Part shown: in pieces, positions 20,745-31,599 of the stretch
How the letters are laid out: each line of letters starts with the position of its first letter
How positions within the stretch are numbered: the first letter of the stretch is position 1
Assembly: GCA_029706075.1 (NCBI GenBank)
Contig: JAINUG010000258.1
Location: forward strand, 1,045,001 to 1,109,000
Direction of reading: 5' to 3'
Origin: Aldrovandia affinis
Lineage: Eukaryota > Chordata > Actinopteri > Notacanthiformes > Halosauridae
Length of the DNA: 64,000 bases
The notes under the pieces: generated by a model
What the model saw: the letters and a program-made list of their open reading frames with translations, nothing else
Database searches by the model: none
What the model was told of the DNA's origin: nothing
Made by a program: the position numbers and the translations under genes

Positions 20745-21018
20745 CTAAAGAGAGAGAGAATAGACCTCTGGTCAGCCGTTTAGTGGGTATACATGTGACA
20801 GCAGCCAAAAAACAACCCAGGGGAAAATATACTCATCGTGGTCAGCTTCAGAGATTAGAATCGAGGGGGGGACATGTGGTGTGAGATCCATCAAGTTGTG
20901 CAGTGCAATGAGCGGCCAGGTTCAAGGTTATGTGAGGACAGCAGAACTTTTCCACATACATACTGAGTTCTGGCAAGAGGCTGCCAACATGGAAAAACTG
21001 ACAGATTCTAGGTCATTG

Positions 21019-21022
21019 GTTG
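21019..21022. repeat. ERV2 target-site duplication, left copy (GTTG)
   Basis: GTTG directly precedes the 5' LTR and recurs directly after the 3' LTR at 43249-43252. Four bases is the duplication size made by gammaretroviral integrases. Confidence 0.85.
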
Positions 21023-21532
21023 TGTGAGGGAAATTTTCATTTTACTATGTTTTTCCTTTCTTATAAATGCATGTAACAGCTTAAGGACTAAACCTGATTG
21101 AGAGTGAACCTTTGACTTAGCTTCAAGAACCTGATAACTGAGCTTCTGCAGTGCAGGCCGAAGTAGGTCTTTTGACCTAGACATATGTACTTGTGTTTTC
21201 TTGGTATTTGCTTTGTTCCAGATATAAGTCTGGTGTGCTACAGTTTACTAAGTATTTAGACGTAGCGGTTTTGACACCTGCGCCCAAACTTGATGGCAGT
21301 TTAGAAGACAGGAAATAACAGCACTGTGACGCACCTGTTGTTTTGGCCTGTGTATAAAGACTGTTGTATTTCTTTGTTCGGGAGCGACTCGCGTTGCTCA
21401 GACTAATTCTGAGTGAGTTGCTCCCGGGCGGTAAATAAACCTTCATATCTAACTATTGTGTTCGAGTCATTGGTGTGACTGATTATCTCACTTACTAGTG
21501 AATGCGATATTCATGTGTGAATTTCCACGACA
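21023..21532 (+). repeat. ERV2 5' LTR, 510 bp
   Basis: Starts TGTGAGGGAAATTTTC and ends CCACGACA. TATAAA lies at 21353-21358 and AATAAA at 21434-21439, so R starts near 21380. A strong hairpin (gggagcgactcgcgttgctc paired with the gagtgagttgctccc side, about 21381-21427) sits in R ahead of the poly(A) signal. Confidence 0.9.
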
Positions 21533-21534
21533 AT

Positions 21535-21553
21535 TTGGGGCTCGTACCGGGAT
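21535..21553 (+). other. ERV2 primer binding site, tRNA-Pro-like
   Basis: TTGGGGCTCGTACCGGGAT starts two bases after the LTR end. It resembles the tRNA-Pro PBS, with one G fewer in the G run and one extra base (A) before CCGGGAT, the same place where ERV1 has an extra T. Confidence 0.75.
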
Positions 21554-22272
21554 ATCTAACCTGAGTTTTTCCATGACCTGATCCTACAGGTTAAACCGTG
21601 CACGGCCGGTGGTTCGAGTCCGTCGGAGCTCATACCCTGCGCAACTGACGTCAAAACGTCTGGTCTGAGAGAAAGGACGTGGAGTGCCTAGTGAGTTGAT
21701 CCACCTCGAGCTACTCAGTAAGATATCCTAAGGTAAGGAATCCAAAGTGAGACCACAATATTTTGATCAAATTAGGAACTCGTGTTTAAATACTTGTCGT
21801 AACCGAAGGACAGTAAAAAGAAAACCGAGTATCGGCAATCCTAAGAGATTTGAGTTCGTCCCAGTGCAGGACCATTTTGGCTAACCCACACCTCCGTCAC
21901 TGTGGAAAAGATCATAAGAATCGCAAAGTTACTGCTGCAACCTTTTGCTGCAAATGGGAGGACTCTATTATAAAATTCTAAAGAAAAGAATTAAAAATCC
22001 AAAATAGTTTAAATGAAATATCATGTTCTGAGTTTTAACAAAGAGACACTCCGAACTGTTGAGCGAACTCTAATGGCTGCAGGTAATAGTAATTCCGAGG
22101 CATCAGTGTGTGTTTTCCTTTGTGAAGTAATAGAAAACGGTGAAGCGAGTTGTTGTTGGAGTTGTGAACGGTGCGAGTGGGAAGAACTGAGAGACCAGTT
22201 GTGGGGCGAGGGAACCTGTGAAATCCATCCATATTCTGAACCGTACAACCACTAAGGTAAGCTGACTTTAAC
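21554..22272 (+). other. ERV2 5' leader with palindrome and candidate splice donor
   Basis: The untranslated leader carries the palindrome CCGTGCACGG (21596-21605), a B-box-like string ggttcgagtcc (about 21611-21622), and aag|gtaagct at 22254-22261 as a possible splice donor for env mRNA. The 80-codon frame 22013-22255 has no gag similarity and is taken as chance. Confidence 0.6.
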
Positions 22273-22911
22273 ATGGGACATTCTTGTGTTAAGGAACCAA
22301 AGTCGACAGTGTGAACATCAGTTGGCTGTGTAAATTGGATGTATAGAAACAGAGGTCCTTAGCCATGTGACAATTTACAATTATGGATTGATCATGGTTT
22401 TTCTGAGACAGGAAGTTTTAGTTTAAGCCAATTGCAAACTTTAAAAACTAGACTGTCAGTTTGGGAAGAGTCCAAGAAAGGAAAGAAAAGTAAGAAGAAA
22501 GTAGATTGGAAAGCGTGGTCAGAATGGAATAATGAGGCTAACAAGAGACTCAGACAACAAAATGCCAGAATCAAAGACCAGGAAAACATAACCTGTGTTG
22601 AAAATAAAGCAAAGAGTGCATTTATAGCTGTCAAAATAGATGATGACCTGGATGCCTCCCATACCCTGATGCCCGTCCTGCCTGCTGAGGTAAGACTACC
22701 GCCGCCGCCGTATGCCATGCCAGTCAATCCACCCCCACATCGACTTTATCCCCCGTTATTACCACAGGATAGTGGCCGGCCGGCCGACAATACCAGGTCC
22801 AAGGGGACAGGATTTCGGCATGATGGTCAGGGGGATTCTGGCTCGCCTGACATAGATAACTAGGAGTTTGAAGATCAATGTCACTTTTTTCAGTTTCCCC
22901 GAATACAAGTA

Positions 22912-23159
22912 TGTTATTTTGCGGAATCAAGAGGCAAGAGGCAAGGCAGTCGCGTTAATAGAAGTTAGGTTTACTCGGAGCAAGAGCAGAACATGGCATC
23001 CATTCAATCCTTCTTCTCTGCCATTTTTCCCGCCCGCACTACATCACATCCTCACAGGATATCCAATACTAGAGGTAAGCAGGAACTAACACAGTGACCT
23101 CTAGAGGTAAGTATGTATACCTATTTGTAACGTGTACCACAGTATCACAGAACACAACA
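22912..23159 (-). repeat. Gypsy-1 3' LTR (248 bp)
   Basis: On the plus strand it runs TGTTAT...AACACAACA, with TG...CA ends, and pairs with 29472-29719. It directly follows the AAGTA target duplication. Confidence 0.92.
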
Positions 23160-23537
23160 TTTCCCCCTTTCTTTAAAATAAAATTTCTCCAACCTGACAT
23201 AATAAACTTGAGATGATAAACTACCCAAGCACGTAGTTATAAACCAAGGTATTACATTTTAAAGTATTCAAATGTTTCAACAGTTGTACAGTTCACAGTA
23301 ATTCTCAACAGTTTATTTTCACCATTCTTAACAGGTTTTTTCACATAACAAAGTCCTTAACCCACGGTGGTGGATTTCTCTGGCGGTTACTCCGCTGAGC
23401 TTCTGGAACCATTTCTGTCAGTTCACCATGCGACTGAGGGATTGGCAACTGCGCACTGGTACACCGAGACAGGTGCTCCGCATTCCATCTTCTTCCGTCG
23501 CTCAGCACAAATGAGCTCGGCCTGGTCTGATGCTCGG

Positions 23538-25604
23538 CTAAAACAGGAGAGGTGAACCTGGCCTCAGCTTGACGTGGAAAGGTTTTGCTTTTCGTACCTT
23601 ATCTCCAGGTTTGAAATTTGGTGCTTTAGCTCCACGTTTCTTATCTGTATAACGTTTGCTTTTCTCTTGTTGCAGAGTAATGCGTTCGCGGACGTTCTGG
23701 TGTCTATCTTGGTCATGGACTGGTAGGATATCCAGTTTTGTGCGCATCGGCCATTCCTGCAGGAGTTGGAATGGAGACTGATTAGTCGTTGCATGTACTG
23801 TCACACGATAACTTTGAAGGAGTGTGGTCACTTCCTGTTTCCACGGTTTGTGGTGAGTTTCAGCAGCCTGGATACACTCTTTCAGGACCCTGTTGAATCG
23901 TTCTGCTGCACCATTGGCTTGGGGGTGGTAAACGCTAGTGCGGATATGTTTAATCCCTCTCTCCTTTAGAAACTCTGAAAAGGCTGTGGAGCAGAATTGA
24001 CTTCCGTTGTCGGTTACAATGGAGCACGGGTTTCCTTCCCTGGCGAACACGGTTGTGAGGAAAGACGTCACCGTGTCCGTCGTGACCTGTGGCGCAAATG
24101 CCACCTCCGGCCACTTACTGAAGTAGTCCACGAGCGTGATGGCAAAATGGCAGTCGTGGGAACCGGGCTCAAAAGGACCCACTATGTCCATCGCGACTTT
24201 TTGGAAGGGACCGTCTGGGAGGTCCACAGGTTGCATTGGGGGAGGATAGGTCCTCGCGGATTTGTCACTCATTTGACAAGTAACACATGAAGCGATCATG
24301 TCGTTGACCATAGTATCCATGCGCGGCCACCAGTATAGCTCACGCAGGCATTGTTTGGTGCGCACGATCCCTTGGTACCCTTCGTGTGCCATCAGTGCTT
24401 GGTGATCGGTTCTGAGGGTGAATTGGCATCCCCATAGATACGTTCTCCACCTCTCCATCGTGAATATGCACCCTAATGCCTCTTTTTCTACTGTGCTGTA
24501 CTTCCTCTCTGCAGGTGAAAGTGTCCGAGAGGCAAACGCCACTACGCGCTCGCTACCGTCCGGGTGCAGCTGTGACAGGACGCCACGTAACCCATAATCA
24601 GAAGCGTCGGTAGAGACGAATGTCGGTAGGCTCGGATCAAATAAAGTAAGTGCAGGGCTGTTAATCAGTAATGATTTCAATGTTTGGAAACTGTTCTCTG
24701 CATTCTCTGTCCATTCTATGTCAGTCTGTGATGTTGCTCTCAGCAGACTTCGCAAGAGCTCAACTACTGTGGCGTAATTGGTAATGAATTTACTAAACCA
24801 CGACAGGAGACCTAAAAAGGAGCGCAGTGCTACCGCACCTTTTGGCTCAGGAGCCTCCGCAATGGCTGAAATGTGATCTGGAGTGGGGCGCAATCGGTCT
24901 TTGGATATGACATGGCCTAAATAGATGACACTCTGTTTTGCAAAGGAGCTTTTTTTAACGTTCAGCCTAAGACCGGAGTCGTTAAGGCGCTGTAGGACCG
25001 CTCTGAGATTTTTATCATGCTCAGCTTTTGACGCTCCATAACAGATCACGTCATCCAAATAGCTTTGACAGCCGGGCAGATCACTGAGTAAGGTGTGCAT
25101 CATTTTTTGAAAAGCGGACGGTGCTGAAGCTAAGCCATAAGGAACTCTGGTGTATCTGAAAAGGCCCTCATGCGTTATAAAAGCGGTAAGGTTACGGCTC
25201 TCTTCGTGCAGAGGTAGTTGGTGATACACGCTCTCTAAATCTATTTGGGAGAACAGCATTGCACCCTTCAATTCAGCAAACAGGTCCTCCATGTGAGGCA
25301 GTGGATGTGAGTCCATGATAACACTTTTGTTGGGCTCACGTAAGTCGACGCAGACTCGAATGCCTCCTTGCTTTTTTCGCGTTACTACGAGAGGTGAGAC
25401 CCACGGGGAAGCATCAATGGGCTCTATAATTCCAGTTTTGAGCAGACGCTGAATTTCGCATGCCACCTCTTCACGCACTGACAAGGGTAATCGACGTAAT
25501 TTTAGTTGCACAGGTTTAACGCTCTCATTTACTTGCACTTTATGAACGAACCCCTTAACATCATCCGATGGGCTTGTCGTTATTATTAGTAATTGTATCG
25601 GCAT
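23538..25604 (-). pseudogene. pol: Gypsy-1 pol: RT, RNase H and integrase (688-residue frame)
   Basis: Open from 25604 to 23538. RT: RVCVDLREPNKSV (83-95), catalytic Asp 122 (SQIDLESVYHQLPL), YLDD 182-185, LGHVISKDRLRPTPDHI (229-245). RNase H: Asp 333 (STDASDYGL), Glu 373/375 region (VEKEAL), Asp 400 (RTDHQAL). A deletion then joins DHQALM straight to AHEGYQGIVRTKQ, removing the RNase H end and the integrase linker. In the zinc-binding domain the usual second His is Tyr (HEGY), while C440 and C443 remain. Integrase core: D473, D532 (TDNGSQF), E568 (GAAERFN). The 3' end lacks a stop-proximal chromodomain. Long open frame but incomplete, so classed as defective. Confidence 0.88.
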
Positions 25605-25711
25605 GTGTTTCGCATACCGGTGCCGTTTTCGTCAGAACCGTGTCCCCTACGATGTGGCAATTTAGCGCACGGATTAGATCCATGCCTAACAACGGAGATC
25701 CGGCTTTGATG
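25605..25711 (-). pseudogene. Gypsy-1 protease C-terminal part and RT linker
   Basis: Minus-strand codons give FYIIKAGSPLLGMDLIRALN, the usual post-flap end of a retroviral-type aspartic protease (LLGMDLI). It was separated from its N-terminal half at 28630 by the hAT insertion. Confidence 0.75.
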
Positions 25712-25719
25712 ATGTAGAA
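25712..25719. repeat. hAT target-site duplication, left copy (ATGTAGAA)
   Basis: ATGTAGAA here and at 28347-28354 flank the hAT element. Eight bases is the hAT standard. Confidence 0.85.
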
Positions 25720-28346
25720 CACATATGTCAATAACAAGGCCCGCGGGCCAGACACGGCCCTCCACGACTTTTAATCAGGCCCGCCAATAAATTCTGACAA
25801 TCAATTTAATGTGGCCCGTGCGCTGGTCTTAAAATTTACGTCCGTGACAATACAACATTGAAACGCGGGAGGCGCTGTCACGCTCCACTTTTCCACTTTA
25901 TTGCCGCGCTAACTAGCCAGCCAGTTCCTGCATGCACCTGCAGTGCCAGTAGGCTATGCTATTTCTGCCTTTCCAAAGTAGCTAGCTAGCATAAGCAATG
26001 GCTAAAAAAAGAAAAGTGGACAATGAATATCGACAATTTCAAGAAAGATGGGAAGCAGAATATTTATTTTGTGAATTCAAACAAAAGCCAATGTGTCTCG
26101 TATGTCAAGAGTCATTGGCAGTTTTGAAAGAGTACAACCTGCGGAGGCATTTCGAAATGAAGCATGAGCAGCAATATGGACACATGGACATGGAACAGCG
26201 GCTGCAAAAAGTCAAAGAATTCAAACGCAACCTTCAACAACAGCAAAACATGTTTACACGTATCAACAGTCAGAGTGAGGGAGCTGTGAAGGCAAGCTTT
26301 ATAATAGCGGAGGAAATAGCAAGAGCATGCAAGCCATTCACAGACAGAGAGTTTATTAAAAGTTGCATTGAAAAGGTATGTGATGTTGTATGCCCCGACA
26401 AGAAGCAGGCATTTGCGAATATCAGTCTCTCCCGAAATACCTTGGTTAGTCGCGTGGATGAGCTGGCCTCCGACTTACGGATCCAGCTAAAAACTAAAGC
26501 CAAGGAATTTGTTTCATATTCGTTGGCTGCAGACGAGAGTACAGACAGGACGGACACTGCCCAGCTTTCCATATTCATCCGGGGGGTGGATGATCAGTTA
26601 TCCGTTACTGAGGAACTTTTGGATGTAAAATCGATTCACGGGACAACTACTGGAAAGGACATTTTCACACAAGTGGAGCGGTGCATCAACGAAACAGAAT
26701 TGGAGTGGAATAAACTTGTGGGGCTGACAACGGATGGTGCACCTGCAATGTCCGGGGAGGGCCGTGGTTTGTTGGGTTTGGTTCGAGAGAAGATGGGGCA
26801 CACGGGAGAAAACCTAATAGCCTACCACTGCATCATCCACCAGGAAGCCCTCTGTGGAAAGGTGTTGGACATGGGACATGTAATGACAGTTGTCACCAAA
26901 ACGGTGAACTTCATTCGTGCACGGGGCCTGAACCACCGGCAGTTCAGGGCTCTTTTAGAGAGGAAAACTTTGTGCACGAGGATATACCGTACCACACGGA
27001 GGTGCGCTGGTTAAGTCGGGGGAGAGTATTGAGAAGATTCTATGATACCCGCGTCGAGATCGCTCGTTTCATGGAAAGCAAACAGAAGGCCATCTCCGAG
27101 CTAGAGGATGAAAAGTGGCTGAGCGACTTGGCATTTATGTGTGACGAACGGAGCACCTCAATGTGCTGAATGTAAAACTCCAGGGTCGAAAGCAGCTGAT
27201 CACTGAAATGCGAGACTCCGTAAAGGCGTTTCAAATGAAACTGCGTCTGTGGGAGGACCAGATGCGCCAAGGTAGGCTAACTCACTTTCCTACTTGCCAG
27301 TCAGTCAGTGACACAGTCACCATTCCATTCTCGACCCAAGTCTATGCTGACAAACTGAACACACTCAAAGCGGAATTCAGCAGGAGATTTGCTGATTTTG
27401 AATCACAGAAATTCAACCTTGATCTGTTCGCAAATCCATTTGCGATTGATGTTGACACTGCCCCTGAGCACTTGCAGATGGAACTCATTGAATTGCAATG
27501 TAACGGTGCTCTGAAGACCCAGTACCAGTCAGTTGGGGCTGCTGATTTTGCACCTCTACTCCCCGAATCAATGCCACAGCTTCGCATTAACGCTGCACGC
27601 GTCATGTCTATGTTCGGAAGCACCTACTCGTGCGAACAAATGTTCTCCGTAATGAAACTGAACAAGACATCCCACAGATCCGCCTCACAGACCAGCATCT
27701 GGTCTCAGTATTGAAAGTGGCCATAGCAAAGGACATTAAGCCTAGAATAGACGAGATCATTTCTCAGAAAAGGTGCAGAGTGTCTGGTAAGACTTGAACT
27801 AAAAGCAAGCACAATGCATATTTGCTTAGGTTTGGCATTATAGACCCTATTGTTGTGTCCTTTCAAGTTTCCAAAGTAAGCCATACAATTTGAGATATGA
27901 CTTGTTGCATTATCAAACAGTTTTGCTGAAAACCATGACCTTATTTGTTGTTTTGTTAAAGACAAAAGTACTGTGATGCAAATGGGTTTTGTTTAATTAT
28001 GTTATTTTATTATTTTATTTATTATTTTAAGTTATTTTATACAAAAAAATGGTTCAGCATTTGATAAATAGCCTACTATTTTGCTTTGCTGGTAACAAAT
28101 ACCTTATTTGTTATTTTATTACAGACAAATGTAGGCTACTGTGATGCAAATGTAGGCTAGTTTGTTGAATTACCCACAAACAGAAAAAGCATAATATTTG
28201 AACTTGTGCATGCAGTCTATTGATTTAATACCGTTACTAGCCTATTTCTTCAATAAAAAATGTTTTATTGTAATTTAATGTCTGGCCCCAGATTTGATTC
28301 AAAACCCTCAGCATGGCCCTCAGTAAGTTTGAATTTGACACCCCTG
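25720..28346 (+). mobile_element. hAT DNA transposon inserted in Gypsy-1 protease
   Basis: An 8-bp duplication ATGTAGAA, a right terminal repeat ending TTGACACCCCTG, and a decayed left terminal repeat (CACATATGTCAA where CAGGGGTGTCAA is expected). It encodes a broken hAT transposase on the plus strand. Nested two levels deep (ERV2 > Gypsy-1 > hAT). Confidence 0.9.
25998..27797 (+). pseudogene. hAT transposase (GTF2IRD2/ZBED5-like), frameshifted
   Basis: A 338-residue frame (25998-27014) starts [12 protein letters not shown] and holds a C2H2 finger of BED type ([21 protein letters not shown], residues about 33-53). The transposase core follows with [25 protein letters not shown] and [14 protein letters not shown], the last two being signature motifs of the group that gave rise to vertebrate GTF2IRD2/ZBED5-like genes. 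Frameshifts near 26960 and 27144 pass coding to 26972-27169 ([15 protein letters not shown]) and 27163-27714. The hATC dimerisation domain (SMFGSTYSCEQMFSVMKLNK) is about 27605-27665. Another shift near 27690 precedes the natural end near 27797. The enzyme would cut and paste hAT DNA; this copy cannot. Confidence 0.88.
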
Positions 28347-28354
28347 ATGTAGAA

Positions 28355-28630
28355 CGTAGCACTGGACGACACGTTATCATGGGAAGCGAAAGCATCAAGG
28401 CAACCCAGCACAGGCAAAGGGTCTCTGGAATAAGTAACTATTTTAACCCGGGGCTCGGTTAACGGGCAGTTTGCAAAATGTCTCTTGTATAATGTCTCTG
28501 GCAGGATCGAGACAGATGACCCAGTGTCAACCAGCAACTCGACAGCATGAACACTGCTATTTGGAGTACCGATATCTACGCTACAGTAGATTGTATCATT
28601 GGTGGACACGTCATTCAGACAAAGAATCAT
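28355..28630 (-). pseudogene. Gypsy-1 protease N-terminal half
   Basis: Minus-strand codons include ELLVDTGSSVSILPE, the D-T-G active-site loop of a retropepsin-type protease, followed by SSATFY where the hAT duplication begins. The domain continues at 25711. It would cleave the Gag-Pol polyprotein. Confidence 0.85.
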
Positions 28631-29460
28631 AACCTCCGGTATAGAAACTTCCCGTACCTCTTTGGCCCCCGATTTGCAAACTTTAGCAAAGTGTCCTGTT
28701 TTACCACACTTATTGCAAGTGGATGATACAGCAGGGCAGTCTTTAGCATTAGCTAAGTGATTTGTAGATCCGCAACGAAAAAAATTCCTACCCTGTTTTC
28801 CAGATGCATGTCCTTAATGCGCTGTGTGAGAATGAGATGGCTGTACGGAGGAACGGGATTTATGTTGCTGCCGTATGCCAGACTTAGCTGTAATAGCCTG
28901 CACTGGAGTAGCTGTATTTCCACCGGAGAGAAGAGAAGAATTTTTCACTGCTGACTCCACTTGGCACGCTAACGTCATCTCTTTTTCTAAAGTAAGTTCG
29001 TCCTCTATTAGAAGTTTATCCTTGATCGCAGGTAGACAAACCCGTTAAATTGGTCCCGCAACATCTCGTTTTCCATAGATGCAAACTGGCATGGAACCAC
29101 TAGCTCGCACAATGCTGCAATATACTGCGTTACAGTCTCGTCAGGTCTTTGTGCACGTTGCCTGAACTTGTGGTGGCAAGCTACAACATTAACTTTAGGC
29201 ACAAAATGTGCTTCTAATGCGGACATAGCCTCCTCGTACGTAGTGCCTCCGTTTGGTAAGCTATAAAATAGACGCTGACCCTCCGTGCCTAAGCAATGCA
29301 GTAAAATATCACGGCGTCTCACATCTGGCCACGCATTTCCCGTAGCGTTAATAACTAGCAGATAGTTATCTAATATTTTCCGCCAAGTTTCAAACGGAAT
29401 GGCTGGCTCACCCACACACGGGAGAAACTGCGCAGGGGTTGGTACTGATCCCGACATCCT
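28631..29460 (-). pseudogene. gag: Gypsy-1 gag with zinc knuckle
   Basis: The frame open on the minus strand from 29490 to 29008 (start MSGSVPTPAQFLPCVG at 29457) has a Ty3/Gypsy capsid pattern: FETWRKILDNYLLVIN, RRRDILLHCLGTEGQRLFYSL, FRQRAQRPDETVTQYIAALC. After a frame break near 29000, codons at about 28740-28650 give CNKCGKTGHFAKVC (C-x2-C-x4-H-x4-C), the nucleocapsid knuckle. Gag assembles the particle. It lies directly after the PBS, as expected. Confidence 0.83.
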
Positions 29461-29468
29461 CGTCGCCA
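29455..29468 (-). other. Gypsy-1 primer binding site, tRNA-Ser-like
   Basis: The minus strand reads TGGCGACGAGGATG close to the LTR end. This matches, from memory, the 3' end of a vertebrate tRNA-Ser (GCT type) for 14 bases, and overlaps the gag start. Confidence 0.65.
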
Positions 29469-29471
29469 ATT

Positions 29472-29719
29472 TGTTATGTTGCGGAATCAAGAGGCAAGAG
29501 GTAAGGCAGTCGCGTTAATAGAGGTTAGGTTTACTCGGAGCAAGAGCAGAACATGGCATCCATTCAATCCTTCTTCTCTGCCATTTTTCCCGCCCGCACT
29601 ACATCACATCCTCACAGGATATCCAATACTAGAGGTAAGCAGGAACTAACACAGTGACCTCTAGAGGTAAGTTTGTATACCTATTTGTAACGTGTACCAC
29701 AGTATCCCAGAACACAACA
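29472..29719 (-). repeat. Gypsy-1 5' LTR (248 bp)
   Basis: Pairs with 22912-23159, with five differences by eye. It is followed by the AAGTA duplication, after which ERV2 gag resumes. Confidence 0.92.
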
Positions 29720-29829
29720 AAGTAGCGGGACCTAATGGGAATGGGGCGTGGGTCTACAGACCCTGGACCCCATCTGACCTTAAAGATATCGCTGACACGT
29801 TGCCTAAAGTGCATGAGAAAGGAGGGGAT

Positions 29830-30730
29830 CAGAGATGGGCAAAGATACATCAAAATGTATCTTGTTACAAAATACAAAATACCCCTCAAATAAATGTATC
29901 AGATCAAAATACAAAATACTGGTGCCAGAAAATGTATCAGATAAAATACATGTATTTTTTATTTTCAAAATACAGGAAAAAAAACTTGTCTCCAATTGGC
30001 TATCGTAGGCCAACATATGAATCGGTGGCTGCCTTTCTCTATGAATATGAGCAAAAAGCCCAAATCACATAGGCTATCGCCGTGTGTTAAGTGTTAGAGG
30101 CACAATCACATCTTTAGCATCTAATAAATTAGTTTGCCCATATTACTCCCTCCATTTTGGTTGTTTGGGCTATTGACAATCAATTTCTTATCTTTGATGC
30201 TATTTGTATATAAAAGAAAAATACTGAAAATAGTACAGTACAAACTTACAAACAAATCAGCATGAATTGTACATGCTAGCTAGTGTTTCTGGAGTCACAA
30301 AGTGGCATTTTGAGAAATCGTATTTTCTAACTTTTCACATCACGTCACGATTTCTCAAAATGCCACTTAGAATACTGTGAGTAGGCTTGTGTGAAAACAA
30401 GTGCTGAATTCTCAATAGCTGCCTGCGACCAGATACATGCATGCATCCACGTGTGCATGCATTCACTGCCTTGTCCAACCGACAGAGAGCGGGTCTAAAA
30501 ACCACTGTGTGAGTGTGTCTAAGTGTACTGTTGTTCTTTTTTTATGTTCTTTGAATCATGTATAAAGTATTTTGAGTATTTTGAAAATACAAAATTACCC
30601 CACCCTAAAGTATCTTGTTAGAAATTACATTTGAATTTTTTCAGCCCTGTCAAATACAAATGACAAAATACTCAAAAGCAATTGAAATACGTATTTCAAA
30701 TACAAGTAACAGAAATACTGCCCATCTCTG
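29830..30730. mobile_element. 901-bp hAT MITE in ERV2 gag
   Basis: Terminal inverted repeats CAGAGATGGGCA / TGCCCATCTCTG with target duplication GAGGGGAT at 29822-29829 and 30731-30738. Both ends are rich in aaaatac-type repeats (subterminal repeats typical of hAT MITEs). There is no transposase. A 21-bp perfect inverted repeat sits inside at 30300-30320 and 30348-30368. Confidence 0.92.
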
Positions 30731-31599
30731 GAGGGGATGCATTGGCAAATGACGTGAGAGATCTAATAATACAATAGCGTCCCAATACGAAAGAAATTGA
30801 ATGTGTAATGATATGGGCAATGGGTCTCAAGTGGGGAGGTATTAAAGGGAATTGGCCGATTCAGTCTGTACAGTGGAGTGAAGCGGTGGCCGCAAATGGC
30901 AATTTTCAAGATTTGGTGATTCAATTACTTGATAGGCTGAGAACTGCTTATCCTCAAAGAATGAATTGGGATAAAATGAACAATTGTAAGCAAATGAAAG
31001 ATGAACTAGTGTCCGATTTCTGAGATAGGTTCATAGCCTGTTGGTCAGCTCATAGCGGAATGCCAAATATGACCCTGACTAGCGAAAATACGCCATCAGA
31101 ACAGCAAATGAAACATAAATTTGTTGCCAGCCTCCTGAGTGCAGTGCAAAAGCATGTCCTTACAAGTTGTATAAACTTGGACGAGGGTCGCTTCAGAGAG
31201 GTGTGGCCATATATTAAACATGCAGACAAATTAGTCCGCTCAGCAAGCGATAGGAAAATAAGTGAACGAGAAGCTCGTGGTGATAAATTACAGATGGCCC
31301 AATTACAGGAACCTGTCCATCAGAGGGGAGGTTTCACAGCAAGCTGTGCCGAGTTTCTCATGGCCGTGAGGGAAGAATAACTTCCTACAGGAACCAGGGA
31401 TGCTACGGTTGTGGGAGCAAAGAACATTGGCATAATGAGTGTCTGGGACGTGGGGAGGGGGGCTGGGGGAAGAGGGAAGCTTCCCTTCACCCTCTGACAA
31501 CCGCAAGGACGAGGAAGGAGTGGAGGGAGGCGGGGCGCGGTGGCGGACGGAACCGGCGGCGGGACGGGGACTGACGGTCAGGGGAAGCAGACAGTGAAT

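Larger units (their letters stand above)
22912..29719 (-). mobile_element. Gypsy-1: Ty3/Gypsy LTR retrotransposon inside ERV2 gag
   Basis: 248-bp LTRs at 22912-23159 and 29472-29719, differing at five positions by eye (about 2%), with target duplication AAGTA at 22907-22911 and 29720-29724. On the minus strand: LTR, tRNA-Ser-type PBS, gag with zinc knuckle, protease, RT-RNase H-integrase, polypurine tract (AGGGGGAAA at 23160-23168), LTR. A hAT element splits the protease region. The close LTRs indicate a fairly recent insertion, younger than ERV2. Confidence 0.93.
22273..31500 (+). pseudogene. gag: ERV2 gag, split by Gypsy-1 and a MITE
   Basis: Likely start 22273 (MGHSCVKEP, Gly2 as for N-myristoylation), soon frameshifted. 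Frame 22432-22863 holds the matrix-like region and a PPPPY late-domain motif. After a stop at 22861, capsid-like codons run to 22911. Gypsy-1 (22912-29719) is then inserted, and capsid resumes at 29720 (VAGPNGNGAWVYRPWTPSDL). The MITE (29830-30730) follows. Capsid continues 30739-31378 with a TGA at 31021. A CCHC zinc knuckle (CYGCGSKEHWHNEC) follows at about 31399-31440 in a shifted frame. Gag builds the particle and packages RNA; here it is broken by two insertions, at least two stops and two frameshifts. Confidence 0.82.

Noticed and set aside
22013-22255. 80-codon frame as an accessory ERV protein
   Set aside because: Lies in the ERV2 leader before gag, overlaps open frames on the other strand, and shows no similarity or start context; chance is more likely.
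25998-27797. Domesticated GTF2IRD2/ZBED5-like host gene
   Set aside because: It has TSDs, TIR remnants and frameshifts and sits inside a retrotransposon, so it is an ordinary dead hAT copy.
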